In this document: positions 48,604 through 55,747 of the stretch, piece after piece
Layout: the number at the start of each line of letters is the position of its first letter
Numbering within the stretch: position 1 is the stretch's first letter
From: an uncultured Oscillospiraceae bacterium
GTDB taxonomy: Bacteria; Bacillota; Clostridia; Oscillospirales; Oscillospiraceae
Direction of reading: 5' to 3'
Assembly (NCBI GenBank): GCA_934561515.1
Contig: CAKTGM010000004.1
Span: forward strand, 45,378-109,377
Length of the DNA stretch: 64,000 bases
Program-made: the position numbers and the translations under genes
The notes under the pieces: model-generated
What the model was told of the DNA's origin: nothing
What the model saw: only the letters and a program-made list of their open reading frames with translations
Databases searched by the model: none

Positions 48604-49329
48604 TCAGTTTTCGCCAACGATGGTGCCGATCTTTTCGCCCTGCACCGCGCGGACGATGTTCTCGGGGTCCTTGAGGGCGAAGACAAGAACGGGAATGTGG
48701 TTGTCCATCGAGAGGGACGTGGCCGTGGAATCCATGACGGCGAGGTGCTGGGCAAGGACCTCTTCGTAGGTGATGGCGTCGTACTTGACGGCGCTCGCAT
48801 CCTTGGCGGGGTCGGCGCTGTAAACGCCGTCGATGTTCTTGGCGAGCAGGATCACATCGGCGTTGATCTCCGCTGCGCGGAGCACCGCCGCCGTGTCGGT
48901 CGAGAAGAAGGGCGAGCCGATGCCGCAGCCGAAGAGCACCACGCGGCCCTTTTCAAGGTGGCGGATGGCACGGGCGCGGATGTAAGGCTCAGCGACCTCG
49001 CGGATCTCAAGAGCGGTCTGCACGCGCACGTCGACGCCCTTCTGCTCCAGAACGTCCGCCACCGCCATGCAGTTCATCGCCGTTGCCAGCATGCCCATAT
49101 GGTCGGCACGGGTGCGCTCGATGTAGCCCTCGCCGTTTTTCACGCCGCGCCAGAAGTTGCCGCCCCCGATGACGATGCCCATCTCAACGCCCATCTCGCT
49201 GCAGCGCTTGATCACGTCGCAAACCTTCGACACCACGTCGAAATCGAATCCAAAGTGCTTCTCGCCCGCCAGCGCCTCACCGCTGATCTTGAGCAGCACG
49301 CGTTTGTACTTCAGTTGAGCCATGCTCAT
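48604..49329 (-). CDS. pyrH: UMP kinase
   Basis: A 241-residue PyrH (239 if the second ATG, two codons on, is used; spacing to GGGGAG is short for the first and long for the second). The amino-acid-kinase fold shows YKRVLLKISGEAL at the start, GIVIGGGNFWRG for the nucleotide-binding glycines, ADHMGMLATAMN, and DVILLAKNIDGVYSADP. It phosphorylates UMP to UDP and is usually regulated by GTP and UTP. First gene of pyrH-frr-uppS-cdsA-dxr-rseP-ispG-polC. Confidence 0.97.
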   Translation of the reverse strand: MSMAQLKYKRVLLKISGEALAGEKHFGFDFDVVSKVCDVIKRCSEMGVEMGIVIGGGNFWRGVKNGEGYIERTRADHMGMLATAMNCMAVADVLEQKGVDVRVQTALEIREVAEPYIRARAIRHLEKGRVVLFGCGIGSPFFSTDTAAVLRAAEINADVILLAKNIDGVYSADPAKDASAVKYDAITYEEVLAQHLAVMDSTATSLSMDNHIPVLVFALKDPENIVRAVQGEKIGTIVGEN

Positions 49330-49479
49330 CCATCTCCCCTTTCAGGAAATCGTTTTCAGAATTTCACAAACTATATTTTAGCGTATTTTTCTCCTTTTGT
49401 ATAGGGGGAGATGCGTAAACTTTTTTCATAAATTCCACACTTCCTTTTTGGGCAAGTTGGACCCTTAGCACAGGGCAGA

Positions 49480-49510
49480 AAAAAGCAGCCGCGCTTGCGG
49501 CTGCTTTTTG
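49480..49510 (-). terminator. Terminator of the cytidylate-kinase-like gene
   Basis: A 13-bp stem AAAAAGCAGCCGC/GCGGCTGCTTTTT with GCTT loop, 10 bp past the gene's stop on the minus strand. The following 130 bp before pyrH are AT-rich and should carry the pyrH promoter, but no clear one is seen. Confidence 0.92.
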
Positions 49511-49519
49511 AGCGCTTTT

Positions 49520-50128
49520 TTACGAAATGCCCTTGATGCGGATGAGCTCCTTCAAAAGCTCGACCGTGCCCTCGATGCCGAGCAGGCTCGAATCGATGCA
49601 GAGATCGTAGCTCTTCGCGTCGCCCCATTCCTTGGCGGAATAGTAGTTATAGTAGGACGCGCGGGACTTGTCGGTCTTCTTGATGCGGTCCTTCGCCTCG
49701 TTCTCGCTGACATTGTTGCGCGCGGCAACGCGCTTGATGCGGCTCTCGAGCGGTGCGGTGACAAAGACGTTGATCACGTCGTCACGGTCCTTGAGCGCAT
49801 AGTCCGCGCAGCGGCCGATGAGGACGCAGGGGCCTTTGTCCGCAAGCTTTTTGATGGTGTCGTAGGTCGCGAGGTAGACCTGCTGCTCGATGGAGCCCTT
49901 GGGCGTCACATGGTTCATCGAGAAGGAATACGGGTCCATCGCGATGGAGTAGAGAAAACTCTTGGGGCGCTCGTCAAAGGAGCGGAACAGCTCCTCGCAA
50001 AGCCCGCTTTCCTCTGCCGCTTCCTTGAGCAGCATATCGTCGTAATAGGCAATGCCAAGCTGCTGGGCGAGCATCGTGCCGATCTCGCGGCCGCCGCTGC
50101 CGTACTGTCTTCCAACTGTAATGACCAT
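49520..50128 (-). CDS. Cytidylate kinase-like family protein
   Basis: A 202-residue P-loop protein starting MVITVGRQYGSGGREIG at 50128, with GGAGG upstream; the P-loop-like GRQYGSGGREIG is at residues 6-17. YYDDMLLKEAAEESG and VLIGRCADYALKD are typical of the cytidylate-kinase-like family, which is distinct from classical Cmk. Substrate unknown. Longer frames run into the promoter and hairpin and are rejected. Monocistronic. Confidence 0.9.
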   Translation of the reverse strand: MVITVGRQYGSGGREIGTMLAQQLGIAYYDDMLLKEAAEESGLCEELFRSFDERPKSFLYSIAMDPYSFSMNHVTPKGSIEQQVYLATYDTIKKLADKGPCVLIGRCADYALKDRDDVINVFVTAPLESRIKRVAARNNVSENEAKDRIKKTDKSRASYYNYYSAKEWGDAKSYDLCIDSSLLGIEGTVELLKELIRIKGIS

Positions 50129-50164
50129 AATGATTCCTCCTTTTTCGCGCCGATAAAGCCAAAA

Positions 50165-50201
50165 CAAAAGTGGTGCTACAGATATTATAGCACCACTTTT
50201 G
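50165..50201 (-). terminator. Terminator of the xanthine-dehydrogenase-type operon
   Basis: A 14-bp perfect stem CAAAAGTGGTGCTA/TAGCACCACTTTTG with a 9-nt loop, 47 bp past the Fe-S subunit stop on the minus strand, followed by a T-rich tail (GTTTTGG). It contains the -10 of the next gene's promoter. Confidence 0.75.
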
Positions 50202-50212
50202 GCATCAGGCAA
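50184..50212 (-). promoter_or_regulatory. Promoter of the cytidylate-kinase-like gene, embedded in the upstream terminator
   Basis: Minus strand TTGCCT (50207-50212), 17 bp, TATAAT (50184-50189). The -10 lies in the loop and one arm of the hairpin at 50165-50201. Confidence 0.7.
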
Positions 50213-50247
50213 TATTTTTTGTTGTCAGGATCGCGTAAAAGACCGGC

Positions 50248-50742
50248 TCAGCAGTCGATTTCCCGCCCGAGACGGCGGTACATCGTCTTTTTCACGGCGC
50301 GGAAAATGTTCTCGTAGCCCGTGCAGCGGCAGAGATGGCCGGAGAGAAGCTTGCGCAGCTCGTCGTCCGAATAGAGCTTGCCGCTCTCCAAGATCTCGAC
50401 CGCAGTCATGATGAAGCCCGGCGTGCAGAAGCCGCACTGCACGGCCGCTTCCTCGAGAAAGGCCTGCTGAATGTCGCTCAGCTCGCCGTCCTCCCCCATC
50501 AGGCTCTCGAGCGTGCGGATGCGCTTGCCCTCCGCCCAGACGGCGAGATAGATGCAGGAGTTGAAGGCCTCGCCGTCGATGAGGACGTTGCACGCGCCGC
50601 ACTCGCCGACCTCGCAGCCCTTTTTGACGGAGGTCATGTGGTAGTCGTTGCGCAGCATATCGGTGAGTGATGCGCGCACGTCGACCATTTTTTCAACGTC
50701 CTTGCCGTTTAAGTTGAATCGCACCAGCTTATACTGACTCAT
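50248..50742 (-). CDS. xdhC: Xanthine dehydrogenase-family [2Fe-2S] subunit
   Basis: A 164-residue electron-transfer subunit with two [2Fe-2S] sites. The plant-type ferredoxin site is GCEVGECGACNVLID with a fourth Cys in FNSC; the second helical domain has CGFCTPGF and HLCRCTGYENI. It passes electrons from the molybdenum site to FAD. Its ATG overlaps the FAD-subunit TGA (ATGA). Last gene of the Mo-FAD-FeS operon read from 53945. The substrate cannot be told from this subunit. Confidence 0.95.
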   Translation of the reverse strand: MSQYKLVRFNLNGKDVEKMVDVRASLTDMLRNDYHMTSVKKGCEVGECGACNVLIDGEAFNSCIYLAVWAEGKRIRTLESLMGEDGELSDIQQAFLEEAAVQCGFCTPGFIMTAVEILESGKLYSDDELRKLLSGHLCRCTGYENIFRAVKKTMYRRLGREIDC

Positions 50743-51629
50743 TCGATGACACCTCCCGCCCGTTTGATGGATTCGATCAGGCAGCGCTTGGCCATTTCCA
50801 CGGCGATGTGCTCACGGAAGGCCTTGGAGGCGCGCCAGCTGTCGCGCGCGTGGATGTCCTTCAGCACAGCAAGGGAAAACTCTTCTACCGTTTCAAGTGT
50901 CAAGGGTTTATCCTTGGCAGCTTCCTCCGCGCTCGGGCAGCGCATCGGCACGGGGCCTGCCACGCCGTAGGCGATGCGGGCGCGCGCGATGGTCTTCTTG
51001 TCGGGCGACAAACGCACGTTCACGCTGCATCCGAGCGTTGCAATGTCCATGGCGTTGCGCATGGCGTACTTGATGTAGTGACCGAAGGAATTTTCATAGC
51101 TCGCCTTCGGGATGAGGATGGCGGTCTGGATCTCGCCCTCCTCCGCGCGGATGTCGACCTGCCCCGCCCGGATGTAAAAATCCTTGATGGGCAGGCGGCG
51201 GATGCCGTTTCTCCCCGTCAGCTCCACGATGGCCTCCCACGCGTGCAGCGTGGAGGCGGAGTCCGCGCTCGTCACGCCGTTGCAGGTGTTGCCGCCGATG
51301 GTGCCGATGTTGCGGATCTGCGGGCCGCCGACCTGATCGACCGCCTCGCCGAGAACGCCGATGTACTTTTGAATGATGGGGTCGCGCGTGATGTGGGAAA
51401 AGCTCGTGAGCGAGCCGATGCGGATGTTTTCGTCCTCATCGATCGTCACGCCGCGCAGCTCGTCAAGGCCGTAGATGGAGATCAGCTCTTTTCCGGCGCG
51501 CTTGCCCTCGCGCATCTGCACGAGCACGTCGCTGCCGCCGGCGATGATCTGCGCCTCGGGATGCTCCAGACGAAGGGCGATGGCGTTTTCAACGCTTTCC
51601 GCCTCGTAGAGCGCTTTCATATCATACAT
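50739..51629 (-). CDS. xdhB: Xanthine dehydrogenase-family FAD-binding subunit
   Basis: A 296-residue CO-dehydrogenase/xanthine-dehydrogenase flavoprotein. The FAD motifs IIAGGSDVLVQMREGK (about 28-43) and NIGTIGGNTCNGVTSAD (about 105-121) are clear, and the C-terminal CODH flavoprotein domain follows. It transfers electrons to NAD or another acceptor. It starts 3 bp after the molybdenum subunit stop. Three separate subunits of this size are typical of anaerobic bacterial xanthine dehydrogenases. Confidence 0.94.
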   Translation of the reverse strand: MYDMKALYEAESVENAIALRLEHPEAQIIAGGSDVLVQMREGKRAGKELISIYGLDELRGVTIDEDENIRIGSLTSFSHITRDPIIQKYIGVLGEAVDQVGGPQIRNIGTIGGNTCNGVTSADSASTLHAWEAIVELTGRNGIRRLPIKDFYIRAGQVDIRAEEGEIQTAILIPKASYENSFGHYIKYAMRNAMDIATLGCSVNVRLSPDKKTIARARIAYGVAGPVPMRCPSAEEAAKDKPLTLETVEEFSLAVLKDIHARDSWRASKAFREHIAVEMAKRCLIESIKRAGGVIE

Positions 51630-51632
51630 GGC

Positions 51633-53945
51633 TCACTTTTCCTCCTTCCAGCTGTCGTGGATGAGCCCCGCACGGCTGAACTCGGCGTACAGGACGTGGG
51701 GCGTGATGGGAATGCTGTCGATGGTAACGCCGGTGGCGTTGTAGATGGCGTTTCGGATGGCGGGCGCGCCCGAGCAGGCGGGCGGTTCGCCAAGCGCCTT
51801 CGTGCCGAACGGCGAGGTCGGCTCCGGATTCTCGACAAACTGCGCCTCGAGATGCGGATGATCCATCACGGTCGAGAGCTTGTAGTCGAGCAGGTTGTTG
51901 TTGAGGGGCTTGCCCGTCTTTTCGTCGAAAAGGAGCTGCTCGCTCAGACCGAAGCCGATGGCCATGGACATACCGCCGTGCACCTGTGCTTCGGCAAGGG
52001 CGGGGTTGATGAGCTTTCCGCAGTCGTGAACGTTGATGATGTCCTTGAGCGTGACCTTGCACATCGGGATATCGACCTCGACCTCGGCAAAGGTGCAGCC
52101 GAAGGAATAGGCGTTGTTGCGGATGGTGTAGGTCGACTCGGCGGTGATGTGCTCGGAGTCCGCGGCATTGTACTGCGCGGTCATCGCAAGCTCTTTAAGC
52201 GGCATGAGCACCGCGCCGTCGCCGCAGCGGACGATGTTTCCGTCGACGATGTCCATGTTGGAGACCGCCTGACGGGTGAGCTTTGCCGCGTAAGCCAAGA
52301 TCTTCTCGCGCAGGAGTGCCGCCGTCTGGCGGATGGAGAAGCCCGCAACATAGGTCTGGCGGCTCGCGTAAGCGCCGAGGCCCGTGGGCGTAATGTCAGT
52401 ATCCTGACAGGAGACGACGTGCACATCGCGGTAGCTCGCAAGGCCGATGGCCTCGGCCGTCATCTGCGCATAGGCCGTGTCCGCGCCCTGCCCGATCTCC
52501 GTCTCGCCGCACTGCATCGTCACCGTGCCGTCAAGATTTAAAAGCATCCGGTTGGAGGAGGTCTCCAGCGAGATGGGATAGACCGCCGTATTGTACCAGA
52601 AGGCCGCAACACCGATGCCGCGGCGGATGGGGCCGGTATCGTTTGCAAATTCCTTCACCTTGCGGTCGTAATCGATGTAGGCTTTGCCCTTTTCAAGGCA
52701 GTCGCGGAAGGAATCGTAGTAGTTCGTATTGCCCGAGAAGCCGTCGTGGAAGCCCTTGGGCATGATGTACTTCATGCGGTATTCAAGCGGGTCGACGCCG
52801 ACGGCCTTCGCGCACTCGTCGATGTTCGCATCGTCCGCGAACGAGGCCTGCGGCATACCGTAGCCGCGCATCGCGCCCGCAGCGGGGCGGTTGGTGTAGA
52901 CGGTGTAGGCGTCGCCCTCAAAATTCTCACAGGGGTAGATCTGTGGGAACGAGCCCATGGCCTTGGCAACGATCGAATGACCGTGCGAGGCGTAAGCACC
53001 CTGATTGGAGAAGCACTCGACCTTGCGCGCGGCGATGGAGCCGTCCTTTCTGAGCCACGTGATGATATGGAAGCGGATGGCGTGGCGCACGCGGTTAGAG
53101 ACGAAGGTCTCCTCGCGCGAGCAGTCGATGCGCACGCAGCGCCCCGCGACCTGCGTGGAGCACCATGCGCACAGCGGCTCGTAGAGCGCGTCCTGCTTGT
53201 TGCCAAAGCCGCCGCCGATGTAAGGCTTGATGATGCGCACGTCCGCCCACGGTCTCCCGAGCGCCTGACCGACGATGCGGCGGATGATGTGCGGGATCTG
53301 CGTGGAGGAAACGACGATGATGCGGCCGTTTTCCTCGTAGGCGTAGCAGCCGTGGTTTTCAATGTGGCTGTGCTGCACGGTGGGGGTATCGTACCAGCCC
53401 TCGACCTTGATGAGTCCGGGGGCCTGAATGGCCTCCTGATAGTTTCCCCTGCGGATGTCCGTGTGCTTCAGGATATTTCCCGGGAAATTCTCGTGGACGC
53501 GCGGCGCGTCCTCTTCCATCGCCTTCTGCACGTCGAGCACGAAGGGAAGCTCCTCGTATTCGACCTTGAGCGCCCGCACGCCCTGCATGGCCGAGACCTC
53601 ATCCTCCGCGATGACGACCGCAACATCGTCGCCGTAGTAGCGCACGTGGCGGTTCAACAGGTTGCGGTCGGCCACGTCCTGATGCCCCGGGTCCATCGAC
53701 CAGGGGTGTCCCGCCGTCGGGAAGCAGTGCTCGGGCACATCGAAGCAGGTCAGCACCTTTACAACGCCGGGGATCTTCTCCGCTGCCGATGTATCGACCG
53801 ACCTGACGAAGCCGTGGGCGATGGTGGAATGCTTGATGCGCGCGTACAGCGCGCCGGCAGGCATCCGATCCTCGTAGTATTTGGTGCGTCCGGTGACCTT
53901 GTCGAACGCATCGACGCGGATCTCACTTTTTCCTACTTTGCTCAT
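51633..53945 (-). CDS. xdhA: Xanthine dehydrogenase-family molybdopterin subunit
   Basis: A 770-residue molybdenum hydroxylase large subunit. DAFDKVTGRTKYYEDR opens the N-terminal domain. YIGGGFGNKQDA (about 245) is the molybdopterin contact, MRGYGMPQASF follows, and near the C-terminus TKALGEPPACSGAPAI contains the Glu expected to act as base. It hydroxylates a purine or related N-heterocycle with water as oxygen source. First gene of the operon; divergent from a cofactor-maturation gene. Substrate specificity not determinable. Confidence 0.94.
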   Translation of the reverse strand: MSKVGKSEIRVDAFDKVTGRTKYYEDRMPAGALYARIKHSTIAHGFVRSVDTSAAEKIPGVVKVLTCFDVPEHCFPTAGHPWSMDPGHQDVADRNLLNRHVRYYGDDVAVVIAEDEVSAMQGVRALKVEYEELPFVLDVQKAMEEDAPRVHENFPGNILKHTDIRRGNYQEAIQAPGLIKVEGWYDTPTVQHSHIENHGCYAYEENGRIIVVSSTQIPHIIRRIVGQALGRPWADVRIIKPYIGGGFGNKQDALYEPLCAWCSTQVAGRCVRIDCSREETFVSNRVRHAIRFHIITWLRKDGSIAARKVECFSNQGAYASHGHSIVAKAMGSFPQIYPCENFEGDAYTVYTNRPAAGAMRGYGMPQASFADDANIDECAKAVGVDPLEYRMKYIMPKGFHDGFSGNTNYYDSFRDCLEKGKAYIDYDRKVKEFANDTGPIRRGIGVAAFWYNTAVYPISLETSSNRMLLNLDGTVTMQCGETEIGQGADTAYAQMTAEAIGLASYRDVHVVSCQDTDITPTGLGAYASRQTYVAGFSIRQTAALLREKILAYAAKLTRQAVSNMDIVDGNIVRCGDGAVLMPLKELAMTAQYNAADSEHITAESTYTIRNNAYSFGCTFAEVEVDIPMCKVTLKDIINVHDCGKLINPALAEAQVHGGMSMAIGFGLSEQLLFDEKTGKPLNNNLLDYKLSTVMDHPHLEAQFVENPEPTSPFGTKALGEPPACSGAPAIRNAIYNATGVTIDSIPITPHVLYAEFSRAGLIHDSWKEEK

Positions 53946-54009
53946 CTTGCTTACCTCCTATGAAAGAGCGCCGCCCTGCGCGGGAGACGCGCAGCCTGCT
54001 TTTTCTACG

Positions 54010-54038
54010 ATTTTAGCACGACTTGCACAGTTTGTACA
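54010..54038 (-). promoter_or_regulatory. Possible promoter of the xdhABC operon
   Basis: Minus strand TGTACA (54033-54038), 17 bp, TAAAAT (54010-54015). It overlaps a spaced repeat GACTTG/CAAGTC (54020-54025, 54044-54049) that could be an operator between the divergent genes. Confidence 0.45.
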
Positions 54039-54082
54039 GCCGACAAGTCGCGCATTTTAGAGGAAATGCCATGTTTTTCTGC

Positions 54083-54111
54083 TTGCTCCGTCCGCTTTCC
54101 TTTGCTATAGT
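54083..54111 (+). promoter_or_regulatory. Promoter of the MocA/YgfJ-like gene
   Basis: TTGCTC (54083-54088), 17 bp, TATAGT (54106-54111), 25 bp before the ATG at 54137. Confidence 0.65.
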
Positions 54112-54136
54112 GGAGAAAACGAACGCTCAGAAAGGG

Positions 54137-54733
54137 ATGATCGCACTGCGGGAGGAACTGAAAGTCGGCTGCCTGCTCATGGCGGCCGGAAACGCCGAAC
54201 GCTTCGGCGAGAATAAACTGCTCTGCGCGGCAGGGTACGGAAGATCGCTCATCGAGCACGCGCTGGACGCCATTCCGCGCGAATGCTTTGCCCGCGTGCT
54301 CGTTGTCACGCAGTATCCGGAGATCACGGCGCTTGCGAAGGCGCGCGGCTTTGAAACGCTCCAAAACGAGCATCCCGAGCGCGGCCAGAGCGAGACGATC
54401 CGCCTCGGCACGCGCGCGCTTTCCGATTGCGGCGCCATCTGCTTCATGGTTGCCGACCAGCCGCTGCTGCGGCGCGAGACGCTCGCGCGCGAGGTAGCGT
54501 TCTTTTTGCCGCACCGCGAGCACATCGTTGCCCTCGGGCACGACGGCGTGCGCGGCAATCCCTGCCTCTTCCCCGCCCGCTTCTTCCCCGAGCTTCTCGC
54601 GCTTGAGGGCGACGTGGGCGGCGGCGCGGTCATCAGAGCGCACTTAGATGCGCTGCTGCTCTTCCCTGCCGACGAGCGGGAAATGCGCGACGCGGACACG
54701 AAGGACGCGCTCGCGGCGCTTACGGCACAGTGA
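54137..54733 (+). CDS. MocA/YgfJ-like molybdenum cofactor nucleotidyltransferase
   Basis: A 198-residue NTP-transferase starting at ATG 54137 with AGAAAGGG; earlier starts lie before the promoter. The nucleotide motif is CLLMAAGNAERFGENKLL (about 12-29), with later MVADQPLLRRETLA containing the metal-binding Asp, and HDGVRGNPCLFPA. The family adds CMP to molybdopterin, or matures molybdenum hydroxylases (MocA, YgfJ). Divergent from xdhA and next to a second hydroxylase, it probably serves both enzymes. Its 3' end overlaps the convergent asparaginase gene by 14 bp. Confidence 0.88.
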   Translation: MIALREELKVGCLLMAAGNAERFGENKLLCAAGYGRSLIEHALDAIPRECFARVLVVTQYPEITALAKARGFETLQNEHPERGQSETIRLGTRALSDCGAICFMVADQPLLRRETLAREVAFFLPHREHIVALGHDGVRGNPCLFPARFFPELLALEGDVGGGAVIRAHLDALLLFPADEREMRDADTKDALAALTAQ

Positions 54734-55730
54734 TCTCGCCGCGAAGATCCTGCTCCATGAGCTGCTTGACCGTCTCCTTGCCGCAGCCGCCGGAGAAGAG
54801 ATAGTAGAGCTTTGCAACGGCGGCCTCGGTCGTCATGTCAAGGCCGCTGACCGCGCCCGCGCGCTTGAGCGCGCTGGACGTTTCATACGCGCCGAGCGAC
54901 ACCGCGCCCTGCGGGCACTGGGAGCAGACCGTGAGCACCGTGCCGTTCTGGAATGCCTTGCGGATGATCGGCAGCAGCGCGTCCCCGTCGCCGGGGATGT
55001 TGCCCGCGCCGAAGGTCTCGATGACGATGCCGCGCAGCTTTTCGGTCATGATGGACTCAAAGAGCGAAAACTGGATACCGGGAAAGACCTTGATGACGCC
55101 GATGGGAATCGAGTCGAGCGTCTGGAGCTTCAGCCCGCCCTTCTGCCGCGGCAGGAGGGCGGCTTCATTGTATCGGATGGCGATGCCGGCCTCGGCAAGC
55201 GCGGGATAGTTGGGCGAAACAAAGGCGATGAGCCCATCGGCGGAGTATTTGGTCGCGCGGTTGCCGCGCAGGAGCTTTCCGCCGAAGTAAAGGCACACCT
55301 CGCGCACGATGCCCTCCCCCGCGATGAGCAGGGCGGTGATGAGATTGTCGCGCCCGTCGCTGCGGATCTCGCACAGGGGGATCTGCGAGCCGGTGAGCAC
55401 AACGGGCTTATCAAGTCCGCCGAGCATGAACGACAGCGCCGAGGCTGTGTAGGCCATCGTGTCCGTTCCGTGCAGGACAACGAAGCCGTCGTAGCTGTCG
55501 TAGTGCTGCGCGATGAGCTCGGCGATGCGGTTCCACTCGTGCACGGTCATGTTGGAGGAATCCAGCAGCGGCGAAAGCTCCAGCATATCCCACGCGGGCA
55601 TTTCGGAGGAATGGAGATCCGAAATGGCGTTGAGCGCGTCGCGGAAGTAGCCGGTGCTCGGCGCGTAGCCGTTTTCGCTGCGCGTCATGCCGATCGTGCC
55701 GCCGGTGTAGATTATGAGAACGTGTTTCAT
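54720..55730 (-). CDS. ansA: Type I L-asparaginase
   Basis: A 336-residue cytoplasmic-type asparaginase. The first catalytic Thr is in IYTGGTIGMTR (8-18); the second is in VVLHGTDTMAYTASALS (about 83-99), with the following SQIPL and RSDGRDNL (Lys/Asp region). No signal peptide. It hydrolyses asparagine to aspartate and ammonia. It starts 17 bp after the fused hydroxylase gene with AGGAGA, so it is probably co-transcribed; a link to purine or nitrogen use is plausible but unproven. Confidence 0.95.
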   Translation of the reverse strand: MKHVLIIYTGGTIGMTRSENGYAPSTGYFRDALNAISDLHSSEMPAWDMLELSPLLDSSNMTVHEWNRIAELIAQHYDSYDGFVVLHGTDTMAYTASALSFMLGGLDKPVVLTGSQIPLCEIRSDGRDNLITALLIAGEGIVREVCLYFGGKLLRGNRATKYSADGLIAFVSPNYPALAEAGIAIRYNEAALLPRQKGGLKLQTLDSIPIGVIKVFPGIQFSLFESIMTEKLRGIVIETFGAGNIPGDGDALLPIIRKAFQNGTVLTVCSQCPQGAVSLGAYETSSALKRAGAVSGLDMTTEAAVAKLYYLFSGGCGKETVKQLMEQDLRGEITVP

Positions 55731-55747
55731 TGATCTCTCCTGATGGT

